A program made the position numbers and the translations under genes. DNA of 64,000 nucleotides from CAYQOX01 sp964419335 (GTDB taxonomy: Bacteria; Hinthialibacterota; Hinthialibacteria; Hinthialibacterales; Hinthialibacteraceae), in NCBI GenBank assembly GCA_964419335.1, contig CAYQOX010000009.1, positions 46,660-110,659 on the forward strand. Reading direction: 5' to 3'. Shown here piece by piece: positions 9,313 through 17,758 of the stretch (positions are counted from its first letter, which is position 1; each line of letters starts with the position of its first letter). The notes beneath the pieces were generated by a model, which did not search any database, was not told the DNA's origin, and saw only the letters and a list, made by a program, of their open reading frames with translations.

Positions 9313-11001
9313 TCATCGATCACGATTTTTATGAAATTCAACCCGCAAGATATCTTCCGCGGGTACGGGAGTGGATGTCGGGTTATTAAGCGATTCTGAC
9401 GTGTGTTTTTTGTTTGGATGAGCGATGATATCGGTTAATAAATAACCTTCTGGATCGCGCATCGTCATGGCGAATTTCCAATCACGTTGCTCATGTAAGA
9501 AGAATTTTACCAACACCGGATTCCATCCTTTGTTCAGCATTACAGAAATTTTATATTGATCTTTCTTAAAGTTCTGGGGGGTATTGACATTAGCTAAAAC
9601 AGGTTGGTTATTGACACGGATACGGAGTCCGCAGTTGGCTCCTCCGGAGAGTAATACTTCTCTTTTATGCTCACTAAAAAGATAAGTGAAGGCAAAGGCG
9701 GAACAACGATGGGGTAATGGATTCAACAATGGGGCAAGTTCGACGATCCCGCTTTCGTTTTTATAAGGACGCTCCCATTGTACTTGCGACTGATTAAGCC
9801 CCCTGAACGATTTGTTGGTATTATAAAAATGATTCTCATTTAAATCCTCCTCACCGACGGGCAAATAATGTAAATCCATGGGACCAAGAATCCACCAGTC
9901 CTTGATATACATACGATCCTCAAGATTTTCTTGCACGGTGGATGACTTTTGGTGAATCTTTTCATACAAGATTTGTTCTTCTTTAAATTGTTCTGCTAAA
10001 CGCCGGTACCATTTTAGTGATTGTTCAGGGTTGTTGGGTTCTACTTTTTCCGCAAAGGTAAAAGCCGCTTCAACAATTTCGGAATTTTGAGGATAGACCG
10101 ATGTGAATTGTTCCAGTGCGGCTTCCATAAGGGCTAGATCATCGCTATGTTCCACCAGTAATTTCACGATTGACAATCGGGCTTGTTTTACATAGGTTTC
10201 CATCGTGGGAAAAGTTTCGATCATACGTTGATAGGTTTGGATGGCAGCGGGTATATCCCCTAAAGCGCGATACGAATCGGCCAAAAGAATCAGAGAGAGG
10301 GAAATCCATTTAGATTGATCCGAGGCGCGTTTTTCCAAATCTTGCAAAAACACCACCGCACTTTTGAGCATGGCGGTTCGTTCTTCTCCTACTTTGGTGA
10401 AAGCGGTATTGTAAAGCGTTAATCCTGTGCGAAACAATTTTTCGATGTCATTTCTAGATCTATCGTTCTCTTGATTTAAACTTGTAGCTGTGATGGTATG
10501 GCTGCGCGTTTGACTGGGGATTGTGCTAGTGGAAGTGATGGGTTCCTCTTTTTTCTTGGAACTTCTTTTATGATCATCGAAAGCAAAAGTATCTTGCTGC
10601 TCTTTTGGTTCCATCAGAGTGGGAGCCTCATTTTTTTCGGCGGATAGTTGGGATTCTTGCTGTCGATTTGTTTCCACGGGTACATAGATATAAAGCAACA
10701 AACAAGCGGCTGCGGCTACAGTCGTGGAAATAATCGAGAAAGGGCGTGCCCATTTCCGCCCAGAACGTGGCTGCTTTTCTTCCATCGAATGGGCCATAGA
10801 ATGGATCGAGGATTCTAAATGGGAAGGAACCGGATGATTTTTCAATGAGGCAAGCAGTAAGTGTGTCTCTCGCACTTGTTCCCATTCATGTGCTGCATCT
10901 TCATGTTCGTTTAAATAGCGTGTAAGCCTGGCATCTTCTTCCGGTGTGATTTCTCCGAAGAGCCGAGCCATCATTAATCTTCGCGCGGTTTCTTTTCTCA
11001 T
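9313..11001 (-). CDS. Membrane anti-sigma-like protein with TPR-like and carbohydrate-binding-like periplasmic parts
   Basis: This 562-aa protein overlaps the sigma gene by four bases (ATGA) and ends 10 bases before the macroglobulin start, so all three are one operon. The N-terminal 80 residues (RRLMMARLFGEITPEEDARL) look like an anti-sigma cytoplasmic domain without the zinc HXXXCXXC motif. One membrane helix lies at about 85-107. A Ser/Thr/Gln-rich stalk follows, then helical TPR-like repeats at about 180-345, and a C-terminal beta domain (about 400-535) with SGGANCGLRIRVNN, like jelly-roll or PA14-type sugar-binding folds. It probably holds the sigma factor inactive and senses envelope state. 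The assignment comes from position and architecture, not a clear family match. Confidence 0.75.
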   Translation of the reverse strand: MRKETARRLMMARLFGEITPEEDARLTRYLNEHEDAAHEWEQVRETHLLLASLKNHPVPSHLESSIHSMAHSMEEKQPRSGRKWARPFSIISTTVAAAACLLLYIYVPVETNRQQESQLSAEKNEAPTLMEPKEQQDTFAFDDHKRSSKKKEEPITSTSTIPSQTRSHTITATSLNQENDRSRNDIEKLFRTGLTLYNTAFTKVGEERTAMLKSAVVFLQDLEKRASDQSKWISLSLILLADSYRALGDIPAAIQTYQRMIETFPTMETYVKQARLSIVKLLVEHSDDLALMEAALEQFTSVYPQNSEIVEAAFTFAEKVEPNNPEQSLKWYRRLAEQFKEEQILYEKIHQKSSTVQENLEDRMYIKDWWILGPMDLHYLPVGEEDLNENHFYNTNKSFRGLNQSQVQWERPYKNESGIVELAPLLNPLPHRCSAFAFTYLFSEHKREVLLSGGANCGLRIRVNNQPVLANVNTPQNFKKDQYKISVMLNKGWNPVLVKFFLHEQRDWKFAMTMRDPEGYLLTDIIAHPNKKHTSESLNNPTSTPVPAEDILRVEFHKNRDR

Positions 11002-11624
11002 GGTGTTTCTACTCCACGTTTTTCTAACTCCCTACGCAGACTGAGCAAGGCATAATGCATCCGGCTTTTGACGGTATTAGGTGAACATTTCAAAATTCGG
11101 CCAATTTCATCGAAAGTCAAATCCGTTTTTTCTCTAAAAAGAAGAACTTCCCTTTGATTTTCCGGCAAAGTGCGAATGGCGTCCTCCAAAATAGATTCTA
11201 ACTCGTTGGCGTGGCTTATTTCCCGTGGATTGGGTTGATCCTCGATGAACTCATTCCATCCTTTTTCAGTCATGATTCCCTCGTTTTGAAATAAGGGAAC
11301 AATATTGGCTCGTTGATTTTTTCTCATGGCGTCGATGCATACAGAACGGGTGATAGTAAAAAGCCAGGTGGTGAATTTGGCTTTCGGTTTATATCGTCTT
11401 CGATTGTTGATAATGCGAATGAATACGTTTTGAAATAGGTCTTCAGTGTTCTCTGATGATTTCATAAAGTGATAAATAAAGGCATATACAGCGTTTTTGT
11501 GGCGACGAAAAAGTTCCTCGAACGCGTTTGTATCACCCTCCGCATAGCGTTCCATCAACTTCTCATCGCTGATGTCGCTCCAATCCTTCATCTTTTTTTG
11601 AATGATCATCGCTTGTTCTTGCAT
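10998..11624 (-). CDS. ECF-type RNA polymerase sigma factor
   Basis: This 208-aa sigma factor of the extracytoplasmic-function group has region 2 at about residues 20-100 (LFQNVFIRI; FTTWLFTITRSVCIDAMR) and region 4 at about 135-200 (LPENQREVLLFREKTDLTFDEIGRIL, then SPNTVKSRMHYAL as the helix-turn-helix). It directs polymerase to envelope-stress-type promoters. The start is uncertain: three Met codons lie in the first 12 residues and none has a good ribosome-binding site. It leads the operon with an anti-sigma-like partner and a macroglobulin. A perfect inverted repeat covers the proposed start codon, suggesting local control. No canonical GGAAC-type autoregulatory -35 was found. Confidence 0.93.
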   Translation of the reverse strand: MQEQAMIIQKKMKDWSDISDEKLMERYAEGDTNAFEELFRRHKNAVYAFIYHFMKSSENTEDLFQNVFIRIINNRRRYKPKAKFTTWLFTITRSVCIDAMRKNQRANIVPLFQNEGIMTEKGWNEFIEDQPNPREISHANELESILEDAIRTLPENQREVLLFREKTDLTFDEIGRILKCSPNTVKSRMHYALLSLRRELEKRGVETP

Positions 11625-11645
11625 TTCGTATAATGAAACGAAATG
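11622..11645. promoter_or_regulatory. Perfect 8-bp inverted repeat over sigma gene start
   Basis: CATTTCGT (11622-11629) and ACGAAATG (11638-11645) are exact inverted copies 8 bases apart. The first arm contains the complement of the proposed ATG. It could be an operator or a translation-blocking hairpin in the leader; function is inferred only. Confidence 0.45.
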
Positions 11646-11679
11646 ATGCCCCTTTGGTTTTATTCAAAGTAAAACTTTC

Positions 11680-11696
11680 TACCTTGTGCCAAGGTA
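11680..11696. promoter_or_regulatory. Perfect 7-bp inverted repeat upstream of sigma gene
   Basis: TACCTTG and CAAGGTA are separated by three bases, about 56 bases before the sigma start and just after the terminator of the upstream gene. On the minus strand it contains TTGGCA, which could be part of a -35 element. It looks like a dimeric-regulator operator. Confidence 0.4.
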
Positions 11697-11703
11697 TAGT
11701 ATA

Positions 11704-11728
11704 AAGAAAAAGGGACTTTACGTCCCTT
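11704..11728 (-). terminator. Terminator after guanylate-kinase-like gene
   Basis: A 7-bp stem (11710-11716 with 11722-11728) has a 5-nt loop and, read on the minus strand, is followed by TTTTTCTTT. It separates the kinase-like gene from the ECF operon. Confidence 0.75.
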
Positions 11729-11771
11729 GGAGATGCAATAATTGGGAAAAATCGAGGGGCTTTGACTTCAT

Positions 11772-12515
11772 CTAAAACAAATTCTTCTCCCATCGCTCGA
11801 TAAAATTTTCGTTGGGCTCTCCTTCCAAAATCGAGACAAAGGTTTCCAAGGCTTTGCGTGCCTCTCCGATGGGGTAGTAAAAGGCGTTCCAATGCTCACT
11901 CTCTTCACCGTCATGGTTGGGAATGACAAGGTCGAATTTTGGCGCTTCTAACATCTCCGTATAAGCAGAATTGCAGCGTATCTCGATATTTTCGAGATCG
12001 GGCAGCGAAAGAATCCCTTTTTGGCTTTGAGTTCGACGCAGAAGCTTTCGCCGCATAATGTCGGCGATTAGGGTAGATAATTCGACTTTTCGTTCAGCCA
12101 TACTGAAAAACGTAATTTCATCCTTGGATAAGGGGCTCAGAAAAATGGTGATCGAGGGAATCGAAGTTAAAAAACCGGCATCTCGCAATGCAGAGATTAC
12201 GAAGGGATTCCCTTCATACAGCGCGTCATAACCATCATTCATCATTTGTTTTACCATTTCCATATCGATGGCTTGAAGGTCACTCCGGACAGGCACCACT
12301 AAGCAATCTTCTCGCTCGCGAAGAAATTCGATTTCACTGCGAGGGCGGAAATAATAATCGACCCCATCCCGTTCCCCCGGTCGTGGTTTGCGATCGTTGT
12401 ATAACACCACTTTTTTCAATTTCGAGGTGTGATCGGGATAAATTCGTTGTAAGGCGCTAAACAAAGGACTTTTTCCCACACAAGATGGACCCGATAAGGC
12501 GATAAAACGTGCCAT
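11772..12515 (-). CDS. Divergent guanylate-kinase-like P-loop protein
   Basis: This 247-aa protein starts at an ATG preceded by AAGGAGG; an upstream in-frame start exists but lacks that site. The N-terminus has a Walker A loop (GPSCVGKS). A segment near residue 40 (DRKPRPGERDGVDYYF) matches the GMP-binding TTRPPRPGE...DYxF region of guanylate kinases. The usual YGT motif of the GMP-binding lid is absent, replaced by a longer alpha/beta region, and the protein is about 40 residues longer than GMP kinase. It is probably a nucleoside-monophosphate kinase relative of unknown substrate. It is single and followed by its own terminator, and it is not next to yicC, where gmk often lies. Confidence 0.7.
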   Translation of the reverse strand: MARFIALSGPSCVGKSPLFSALQRIYPDHTSKLKKVVLYNDRKPRPGERDGVDYYFRPRSEIEFLREREDCLVVPVRSDLQAIDMEMVKQMMNDGYDALYEGNPFVISALRDAGFLTSIPSITIFLSPLSKDEITFFSMAERKVELSTLIADIMRRKLLRRTQSQKGILSLPDLENIEIRCNSAYTEMLEAPKFDLVIPNHDGEESEHWNAFYYPIGEARKALETFVSILEGEPNENFIERWEKNLF

Positions 12516-12719
12516 GTTTTTCCTCCTTGCTGTCCTCACATTCCAATTGGACTTCTAAGACCATTTTTTTGTTTTTCCATACAAAAAAGAATTATTGAAT
12601 CCTTCTTAAGTTATTACGAAATGATGCTTTAATTCTTTGTTCATTCCGTATAAAGTATAACTATGGCATCAAAAAGACAATACAGAATAAACACATAAGA
12701 AAAATAAGGAGATGTTCTC

Positions 12720-13391
12720 ATGAGACAATGGTTGCTAATTATTGTATTAGCCTTGATGCCCATCGGTTGTGGAGATGATTCCGGCGAGATGGTGGAAAGG
12801 CCAGAAGGTCAAGATCCTCAACCCCCTATTGCTTCTCAACCCGATCAACAACCACCGGCCGATATGAATGAGGGGGTACAGCCACCTCAAACGGCAGATA
12901 CCGAAGTGGAAAGAGAAGGGAACATTATTACTGCTGCTGGAATTCAATTTGAAATTGACCCAGAGTGGAGTATGGTTCAACCTGAATCTTCGATGCGGAT
13001 CGCTCAGTTTGAACTTCCCGCACAGGAAGGCGATTCCGAACCGGCTGAAATGTCGTTTTATGCCAATATTGGCGGCAGCCCGGAGGCCAACATAGAGCGA
13101 TGGATCAACCAGTTTCAACAACCAGAAGGTGAGCCTTCTTCAGAAGTCGCGGAAGTGGATAATGTAGAAGTCGCTAATTTCGCGGTTACCACCTTGGATG
13201 TTTCAGGTACCTATGTTGCCTCACCCATGATGGGCGGTGATGGAAATCAGCCAAACTATCGACTGCTTGGTGCTGTCGTGGTTGGTGATCAAGGTCCTTG
13301 GTTTTTTAAATTAACGGGACCTCAAAACACCGTCGCCCATTGGGAATCGGCATTCAATAATATGATTGATTCGCTTCAACCGGCTTCATAA
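12720..13391 (+). CDS. Predicted lipoprotein of unknown function
   Basis: This 223-aa protein has an AAGGAG ribosome-binding site and a signal peptide with lipobox MPIGC (Cys17). A Pro/Gln-rich unstructured linker runs to about residue 65. The folded part (about 70-220) has the pattern GIQFEIDPEWSM...FYANIGGSPEANIERWINQF...WFFKLTGP. This resembles small envelope lipoproteins in planctomycete-like genomes whose role is unknown. It is probably anchored in the outer or inner membrane, facing the periplasm. I do not recognise a catalytic motif. It is followed within 120 bases by the dockerin protein on the same strand. Confidence 0.75.
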   Translation: MRQWLLIIVLALMPIGCGDDSGEMVERPEGQDPQPPIASQPDQQPPADMNEGVQPPQTADTEVEREGNIITAAGIQFEIDPEWSMVQPESSMRIAQFELPAQEGDSEPAEMSFYANIGGSPEANIERWINQFQQPEGEPSSEVAEVDNVEVANFAVTTLDVSGTYVASPMMGGDGNQPNYRLLGAVVVGDQGPWFFKLTGPQNTVAHWESAFNNMIDSLQPAS

Positions 13392-13508
13392 TTCCATCTT
13401 TTCGGTGGAATACATGTATGAATGCCGTATGAGATTATTGGTATGATGATCTTTTTACCAAAAAATGTGTAGGTGCGTTCCAGAATAAGTAAAAGAGGTG
13501 TGGGTAGA

Positions 13509-15059
13509 ATGCGTACATTAATTTGCAGTATTGGTTTTTTTGCGTCTTTGTTTTTAGCTTTTCCAACGTTTTCGCAAACAATTACTCCGGTTTTTCCCTC
13601 CCAGGGAACCACGATATCTTTCGGTCAATTGACGAGTGAGGGGTTCCAATGGGAGTCTGCTTCAGAAGATAATACTTATACGCTGTATATATCTTCACCC
13701 ATTCTTCCTCCAAATACCAATCCGATTGAGGTGAACAATGTCGTTTCGCCCCATTCTCTTGATTCTCAGTTCATCATTTATTTTAAACCTGGAAATTATG
13801 AATGGTGGGTCGAAGGAAATGACTCAAACATTTCCAGTGACCGTGTATCGTTTACCTTAGGCACCAATCAGGATCTGGTGCCCACACCCACACCTCTTAG
13901 TCCTCCTACCCCTACTGGCGATGCCGATGGATCCATGAAGATCGATGCCATGGATTTATTTATCCTGTCAACTCAATGGGGAAATCAGGCTCAGTATTAC
14001 AACGCGCAGATGGACTTAAATCAAGATGATAAGATTAATATTGGAGATATATTGGCCTATATCGAACGTTACGGAGATTCTGCGCCCGCGCCTACTCCCA
14101 CTCCCCAAATTGATCGTCCTCATAATTTTCGTTTCGATCCCGATCACATTGTAAGTTGGGCAGAATCACCTGATTTCACAATCCATTGGGATCCTCCGAG
14201 GTATCCTGCCAATGTAGAGTTTCGCTATGATCTGATGATGATTTATCCTGAAGGTTATACCATTGAAGATACCGTGGTAATGAATCTGACAGAGCCTGAA
14301 TATCAACCCTTTCCCAATGGAATTACGCTTAGGGGGGATTATATCGTCTATCTACGGGCCAAAGATCAAAATAATACCTTGAGCGAGATTGCTACGGCAG
14401 AATTCGAAGTGGTTCAAAGCAAAGCCCCAACCCCAACCCCTGTCCCTCATAACCCCGATTTAACGGATGATCATAACAAGGATGTGGTAGACATTGTAGC
14501 TTTCAATCAATCCTTCGGTGCTGTCGCCGGCAGCGAAAATTATAATCCTAGAGCAGACTTTTTCACGGATGGCGTTATCGATTTTTTTGATCTGCTTATT
14601 TTCCGAAGTTTGTACCTCCAGCGCGATACCGAAATTTCAGTACCAACCTGGGTTTCTGCCGAAGCTCCTGAAATGGAATTTGTTGGAGGGTATCCACCCT
14701 GTGAAGTGCTTGAACGAAAAACGTATGACTTTACTCAAGGCGATCCAAAGCAAATCGTGTTAGGAACAGAAGATAGAGAATGTGGATTGGCGGCTTTGAA
14801 TGGCTCGACATTAGAAGAGAAAGGCATGACAGTTTCTTTCTCACCCGTTGAAAGAGCAATTAATTATGAAATCACCATTCGCTCTAATTCTCAACCCAAC
14901 TTAAGTTTAACCTTTGATACAGAAGGTGAGACTCAAGATATCAATATTCGTTGGACACTCACCATCGAAGAAGATCAATTGTTTGTTACGGTTCGCGCGA
15001 TTCATCCCGATGGAAGCAAAGGTGACCCAAGTGAGGAATTGATCTTGATCCTTCCGTAA
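13509..15059 (+). CDS. Secreted protein with two dockerin-like calcium modules
   Basis: This 516-aa protein starts at an ATG preceded by AGAGGTG; an upstream in-frame Met has no such site. A signal peptide ends near FPTFSQ. A beta-rich domain comes first (about 20-130), then a Pro/Thr linker (PTPTPLSPPTPT). The first dockerin-like module (about 138-192) has paired loops GDADGSMKIDAMDL and DLNQDDKINIGDI. A fibronectin-III-like domain follows, then a second linker, a second dockerin-like module (about 318-375, less regular) and a C-terminal beta domain. Such modules bind Ca2+ and cohesins in cellulosomes but also occur widely in non-cellulosomal Gram-negatives. No enzymatic domain is visible. 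It ends 4 bases before the heptosyltransferase gene. Confidence 0.85.
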   Translation: MRTLICSIGFFASLFLAFPTFSQTITPVFPSQGTTISFGQLTSEGFQWESASEDNTYTLYISSPILPPNTNPIEVNNVVSPHSLDSQFIIYFKPGNYEWWVEGNDSNISSDRVSFTLGTNQDLVPTPTPLSPPTPTGDADGSMKIDAMDLFILSTQWGNQAQYYNAQMDLNQDDKINIGDILAYIERYGDSAPAPTPTPQIDRPHNFRFDPDHIVSWAESPDFTIHWDPPRYPANVEFRYDLMMIYPEGYTIEDTVVMNLTEPEYQPFPNGITLRGDYIVYLRAKDQNNTLSEIATAEFEVVQSKAPTPTPVPHNPDLTDDHNKDVVDIVAFNQSFGAVAGSENYNPRADFFTDGVIDFFDLLIFRSLYLQRDTEISVPTWVSAEAPEMEFVGGYPPCEVLERKTYDFTQGDPKQIVLGTEDRECGLAALNGSTLEEKGMTVSFSPVERAINYEITIRSNSQPNLSLTFDTEGETQDINIRWTLTIEEDQLFVTVRAIHPDGSKGDPSEELILILP

Positions 15060-15063
15060 TCCC

Positions 15064-16068
15064 ATGGCACAAACGATTGTACGTGTTCCAAATTGGTTGG
15101 GTGATGCGGTGATGTCGACTTGTGCGCTTGAGATCTATCACCACCATTTTCCCCATGACTCTTTATCCATCGTGGGGGTCCCCGCGACCTTGCCTGTTTT
15201 TGAGAATGCTCCTTATGTAGATGCACTGATTACCTATGACCGTGCAGATCATCATAAAGGTCTTTTCGGAATGCTTCGATTTTCCAGGGAATTGAAGCAA
15301 AGAGGTTTCGATCAAGCTTATTTACTCACCCATTCTTTTTCTTCCTCCCTACTTTTTTTTCTTTCGGGAATCCATTCCCGGGTAGGATATTCGAATTTAC
15401 CTCGTGATCCTCTTTTAACGGAGAGAGTTCATCCTAAATCTGAAAGCCACCATCAAGCCCGTCGTTATGCAGATCTTTTCGCTCTGTTTGAAGAACCACT
15501 GCGTCCTAAAATCCATCTCACCACTCAAGAGCGAGAATGGGCGCATTCTTTCCTTTCAAATCATGGCCTTTTAGATGACCATTGGATAGGGATGGCGATG
15601 GGAGCAGTGAAGGGAAGCGCCAAACGTTGGCCAATTGAATACTATGCCGAATTAACGCATTTATGCTGGAATGAATTGGGAAAACGGGTAGTACTTTTTG
15701 GTTCCCCCAATGAATATGCTTTAGCTCAAGAATTAATCTCGTTAAGCGGTCATTACGTTGTTAATTTAGCAGGGCAAACCACATTGCGCCAGTTCTTCGC
15801 TTTGCTTCAAGCCTGTCCACTGCTCGTGGCTAATGATTCCGGAGCCATGCATGTGGCCACAGCCGTAGAAACCCCGTTGATTGCGATTTTCGGTCCTACA
15901 AACCCTATTGATACCGGCCCTTTAGGTGATGAAAGTCATACCCTGCGTTTGGCTCTCGAATGCTCACCTTGCTGTAAAGCTGAATGTCCCTTGGAACATC
16001 ACCAGTGCATGCGTGATCTTCACTCATCCCATGTACTGGAAAAAATAAAAGAGGTTCTTGCTAAATAA
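15064..16068 (+). CDS. waaF: ADP-heptose:LPS heptosyltransferase (GT9)
   Basis: This 334-aa GT9 glycosyltransferase is of the RfaF/WaaF type, which adds the second heptose to the lipopolysaccharide inner core on the cytosolic face of the inner membrane. Motifs are RVPNWLGDAVMS at the N-terminus (acceptor side), GAVKGSAKRWP at about 178-188 (donor side) and ANDSGAMHVATA followed by IFGPTNP in the C-terminal Rossmann domain. A C-terminal Cys-rich stretch (CSPCCKAECPLEHHQC) is normal for WaaF relatives. It starts 4 bases after the dockerin gene stop, suggesting co-transcription. It is direct evidence for a Gram-negative envelope with heptose-containing core. Confidence 0.88.
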   Translation: MAQTIVRVPNWLGDAVMSTCALEIYHHHFPHDSLSIVGVPATLPVFENAPYVDALITYDRADHHKGLFGMLRFSRELKQRGFDQAYLLTHSFSSSLLFFLSGIHSRVGYSNLPRDPLLTERVHPKSESHHQARRYADLFALFEEPLRPKIHLTTQEREWAHSFLSNHGLLDDHWIGMAMGAVKGSAKRWPIEYYAELTHLCWNELGKRVVLFGSPNEYALAQELISLSGHYVVNLAGQTTLRQFFALLQACPLLVANDSGAMHVATAVETPLIAIFGPTNPIDTGPLGDESHTLRLALECSPCCKAECPLEHHQCMRDLHSSHVLEKIKEVLAK

Positions 16069-16080
16069 CAAGAACCTCTT
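16049..16080. terminator. Bidirectional terminator between waaF and purF
   Basis: A perfect 12-bp stem (16049-16060 with 16069-16080) with an 8-nt loop overlaps the waaF stop codon. T-rich tracts follow on both strands, so it ends both converging genes. Confidence 0.85.
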
Positions 16081-16117
16081 CTTTTAATATGCTTATGTGT
16101 CTAAGGTTAACGCTTAT

Positions 16118-17554
16118 TTATTCAAAATTGATCTTAACCATATTTTTTTCGGCTTCGATTTTTTCCTTTGAAAGATGACTATGCCCGTATCCATTCCAAG
16201 GAATGGGATATTTTCCACTAAAGCAAGCGGTGCAGAATTCTTTTTCGCTTCCTCCAACTGCTTCGAGTAATCCCTCGACAGAGAGATAATAGACCGAATC
16301 GACACGCAAATGCCGTTTAATTTCATCTAATGTATGGGTTGCGCCAATTAATTTTTTTCTCTCAGGGGTATCAATGCCGTAAAAACAAGGCTCAATCCAT
16401 ATTGGCGATGAGATTCGTAGGTGAATTTCTTTCGCTCCGACATTGCGCAGCATTTTGACAATTTTGCGTATGGTAGTTCCTCGAACGATGGAATCATCCA
16501 CCACCACGACTTTTTTGTCTTTGAGTACTGAAGGCACAGGATTGTATTTGATTTTCGCCCCAAAGTCGCGAATGCTTTGGCTTGGTTCAATGAAGGTACG
16601 TCCGATATAGTGACTGCGGATAATGCCGTGTTGCATAGGAATGCCGCTTTCCATGGAATAACCCGTGGCAGAGCAAACGCTTGAATCCGGGACAGGGATC
16701 ACGACATCCGCCTCGGTGGGATGTTCTTTCGCCAACACGCGGCCGAGATTTTCCCGGGCTGGATAGACATCGCGGCCAAATACAAAACTATCTGGACGAG
16801 CAAAATAAACCAGTTCGAAGATACATTGCGCTTTTCGTTCCTGTTGGGCAAAATAATGGCTCTTTAGTTCTCCCTCCCGGTTGATAATAATCATTTCCCC
16901 GGGTTCTACGGTGCGGATATAGGAGGCGCCAATAATATCAAAAGATGTCGTTTCTGAACTAAAAACATAGGAATTTCCTAACTTGCCTAAAGACAAAGGT
17001 CGAATGCCGTATGGATCGCGCAGTCCTATAACGTACTGATCGTTCATAATGACCATAGAGTAGGCGCCTTTGAGTTTCAGCAACGATTCGATTAGGGCTT
17101 CAATGAAATCGGTGCAAGCCGAACGGGCGATCAAATGAATGAGTATTTCGCTATCCGTGGTGGTACGGAAGATAGAGCCCATCGATTCTAACTCATCCCG
17201 CAGTTCGAGCGTGTTAATTAAGTTTCCGTTATGAGCCACGCTCATCCAACCACGTCGATATTCGCACAAAATGGGCTGAGCATTGACGATATCGCTTGAT
17301 CCGGTGGTGGAGTAACGAACATGGCCGATGGCTCGATTTCCCCGCAATTTGCTTAAACTTTCTTCTGTAAATACATCCGCAACTCTACCCATCCCTTGGT
17401 AGAAATTGGGATGTTCACCCTCGGCGGTAACGATTCCCGCACTCTCTTGGCCCCGATGTTGGAGGGTATAAAGTCCTAAATAGGCCAAATGAGAAGCTTC
17501 TGGATGATTGGTAATAGCAAATACACCGCAAAAATCTTTTATCGGATCGGACAT
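16118..17554 (-). CDS. purF: Amidophosphoribosyltransferase (iron-sulfur type)
   Basis: This cytosolic enzyme makes 5-phosphoribosylamine from PRPP and glutamine, the first committed step of purine synthesis. The 478-aa start (17554) is chosen because AAGGAAAGAG precedes it and because it leaves an 8-residue propeptide before the N-terminal nucleophile Cys9 in CGVFAI, as in the Bacillus-type enzyme. The glutaminase domain spans about 9-235 and the phosphoribosyltransferase domain about 250-450, with the PRPP loop VVVVDDSIVRGTT. Four Cys residues (in AQCIFEL, EPCFYG and the EFCTAC pair) match the 4Fe-4S ligands of the Bacillus subtilis class. No other pur genes adjoin it. Confidence 0.96.
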   Translation of the reverse strand: MSDPIKDFCGVFAITNHPEASHLAYLGLYTLQHRGQESAGIVTAEGEHPNFYQGMGRVADVFTEESLSKLRGNRAIGHVRYSTTGSSDIVNAQPILCEYRRGWMSVAHNGNLINTLELRDELESMGSIFRTTTDSEILIHLIARSACTDFIEALIESLLKLKGAYSMVIMNDQYVIGLRDPYGIRPLSLGKLGNSYVFSSETTSFDIIGASYIRTVEPGEMIIINREGELKSHYFAQQERKAQCIFELVYFARPDSFVFGRDVYPARENLGRVLAKEHPTEADVVIPVPDSSVCSATGYSMESGIPMQHGIIRSHYIGRTFIEPSQSIRDFGAKIKYNPVPSVLKDKKVVVVDDSIVRGTTIRKIVKMLRNVGAKEIHLRISSPIWIEPCFYGIDTPERKKLIGATHTLDEIKRHLRVDSVYYLSVEGLLEAVGGSEKEFCTACFSGKYPIPWNGYGHSHLSKEKIEAEKNMVKINFE

Positions 17555-17758
17555 TTTGTTTGGTCTCTTTCCTTGCTGATTTGTATGGGTGAAGGTTTTA
17601 AGATAAACCAACGTACACCAGGATGTAAAGAGCTACTCTGGGATGTGGGGACCCTTGGTAATTTATGTACAGGAAATTCAATGATATAAGGGAAATTTAG
17701 GGTAGAAATAGACTTTGAGAGAGATCGAAGCGGGGAATTCGTATAGGTCGTGTCGATT

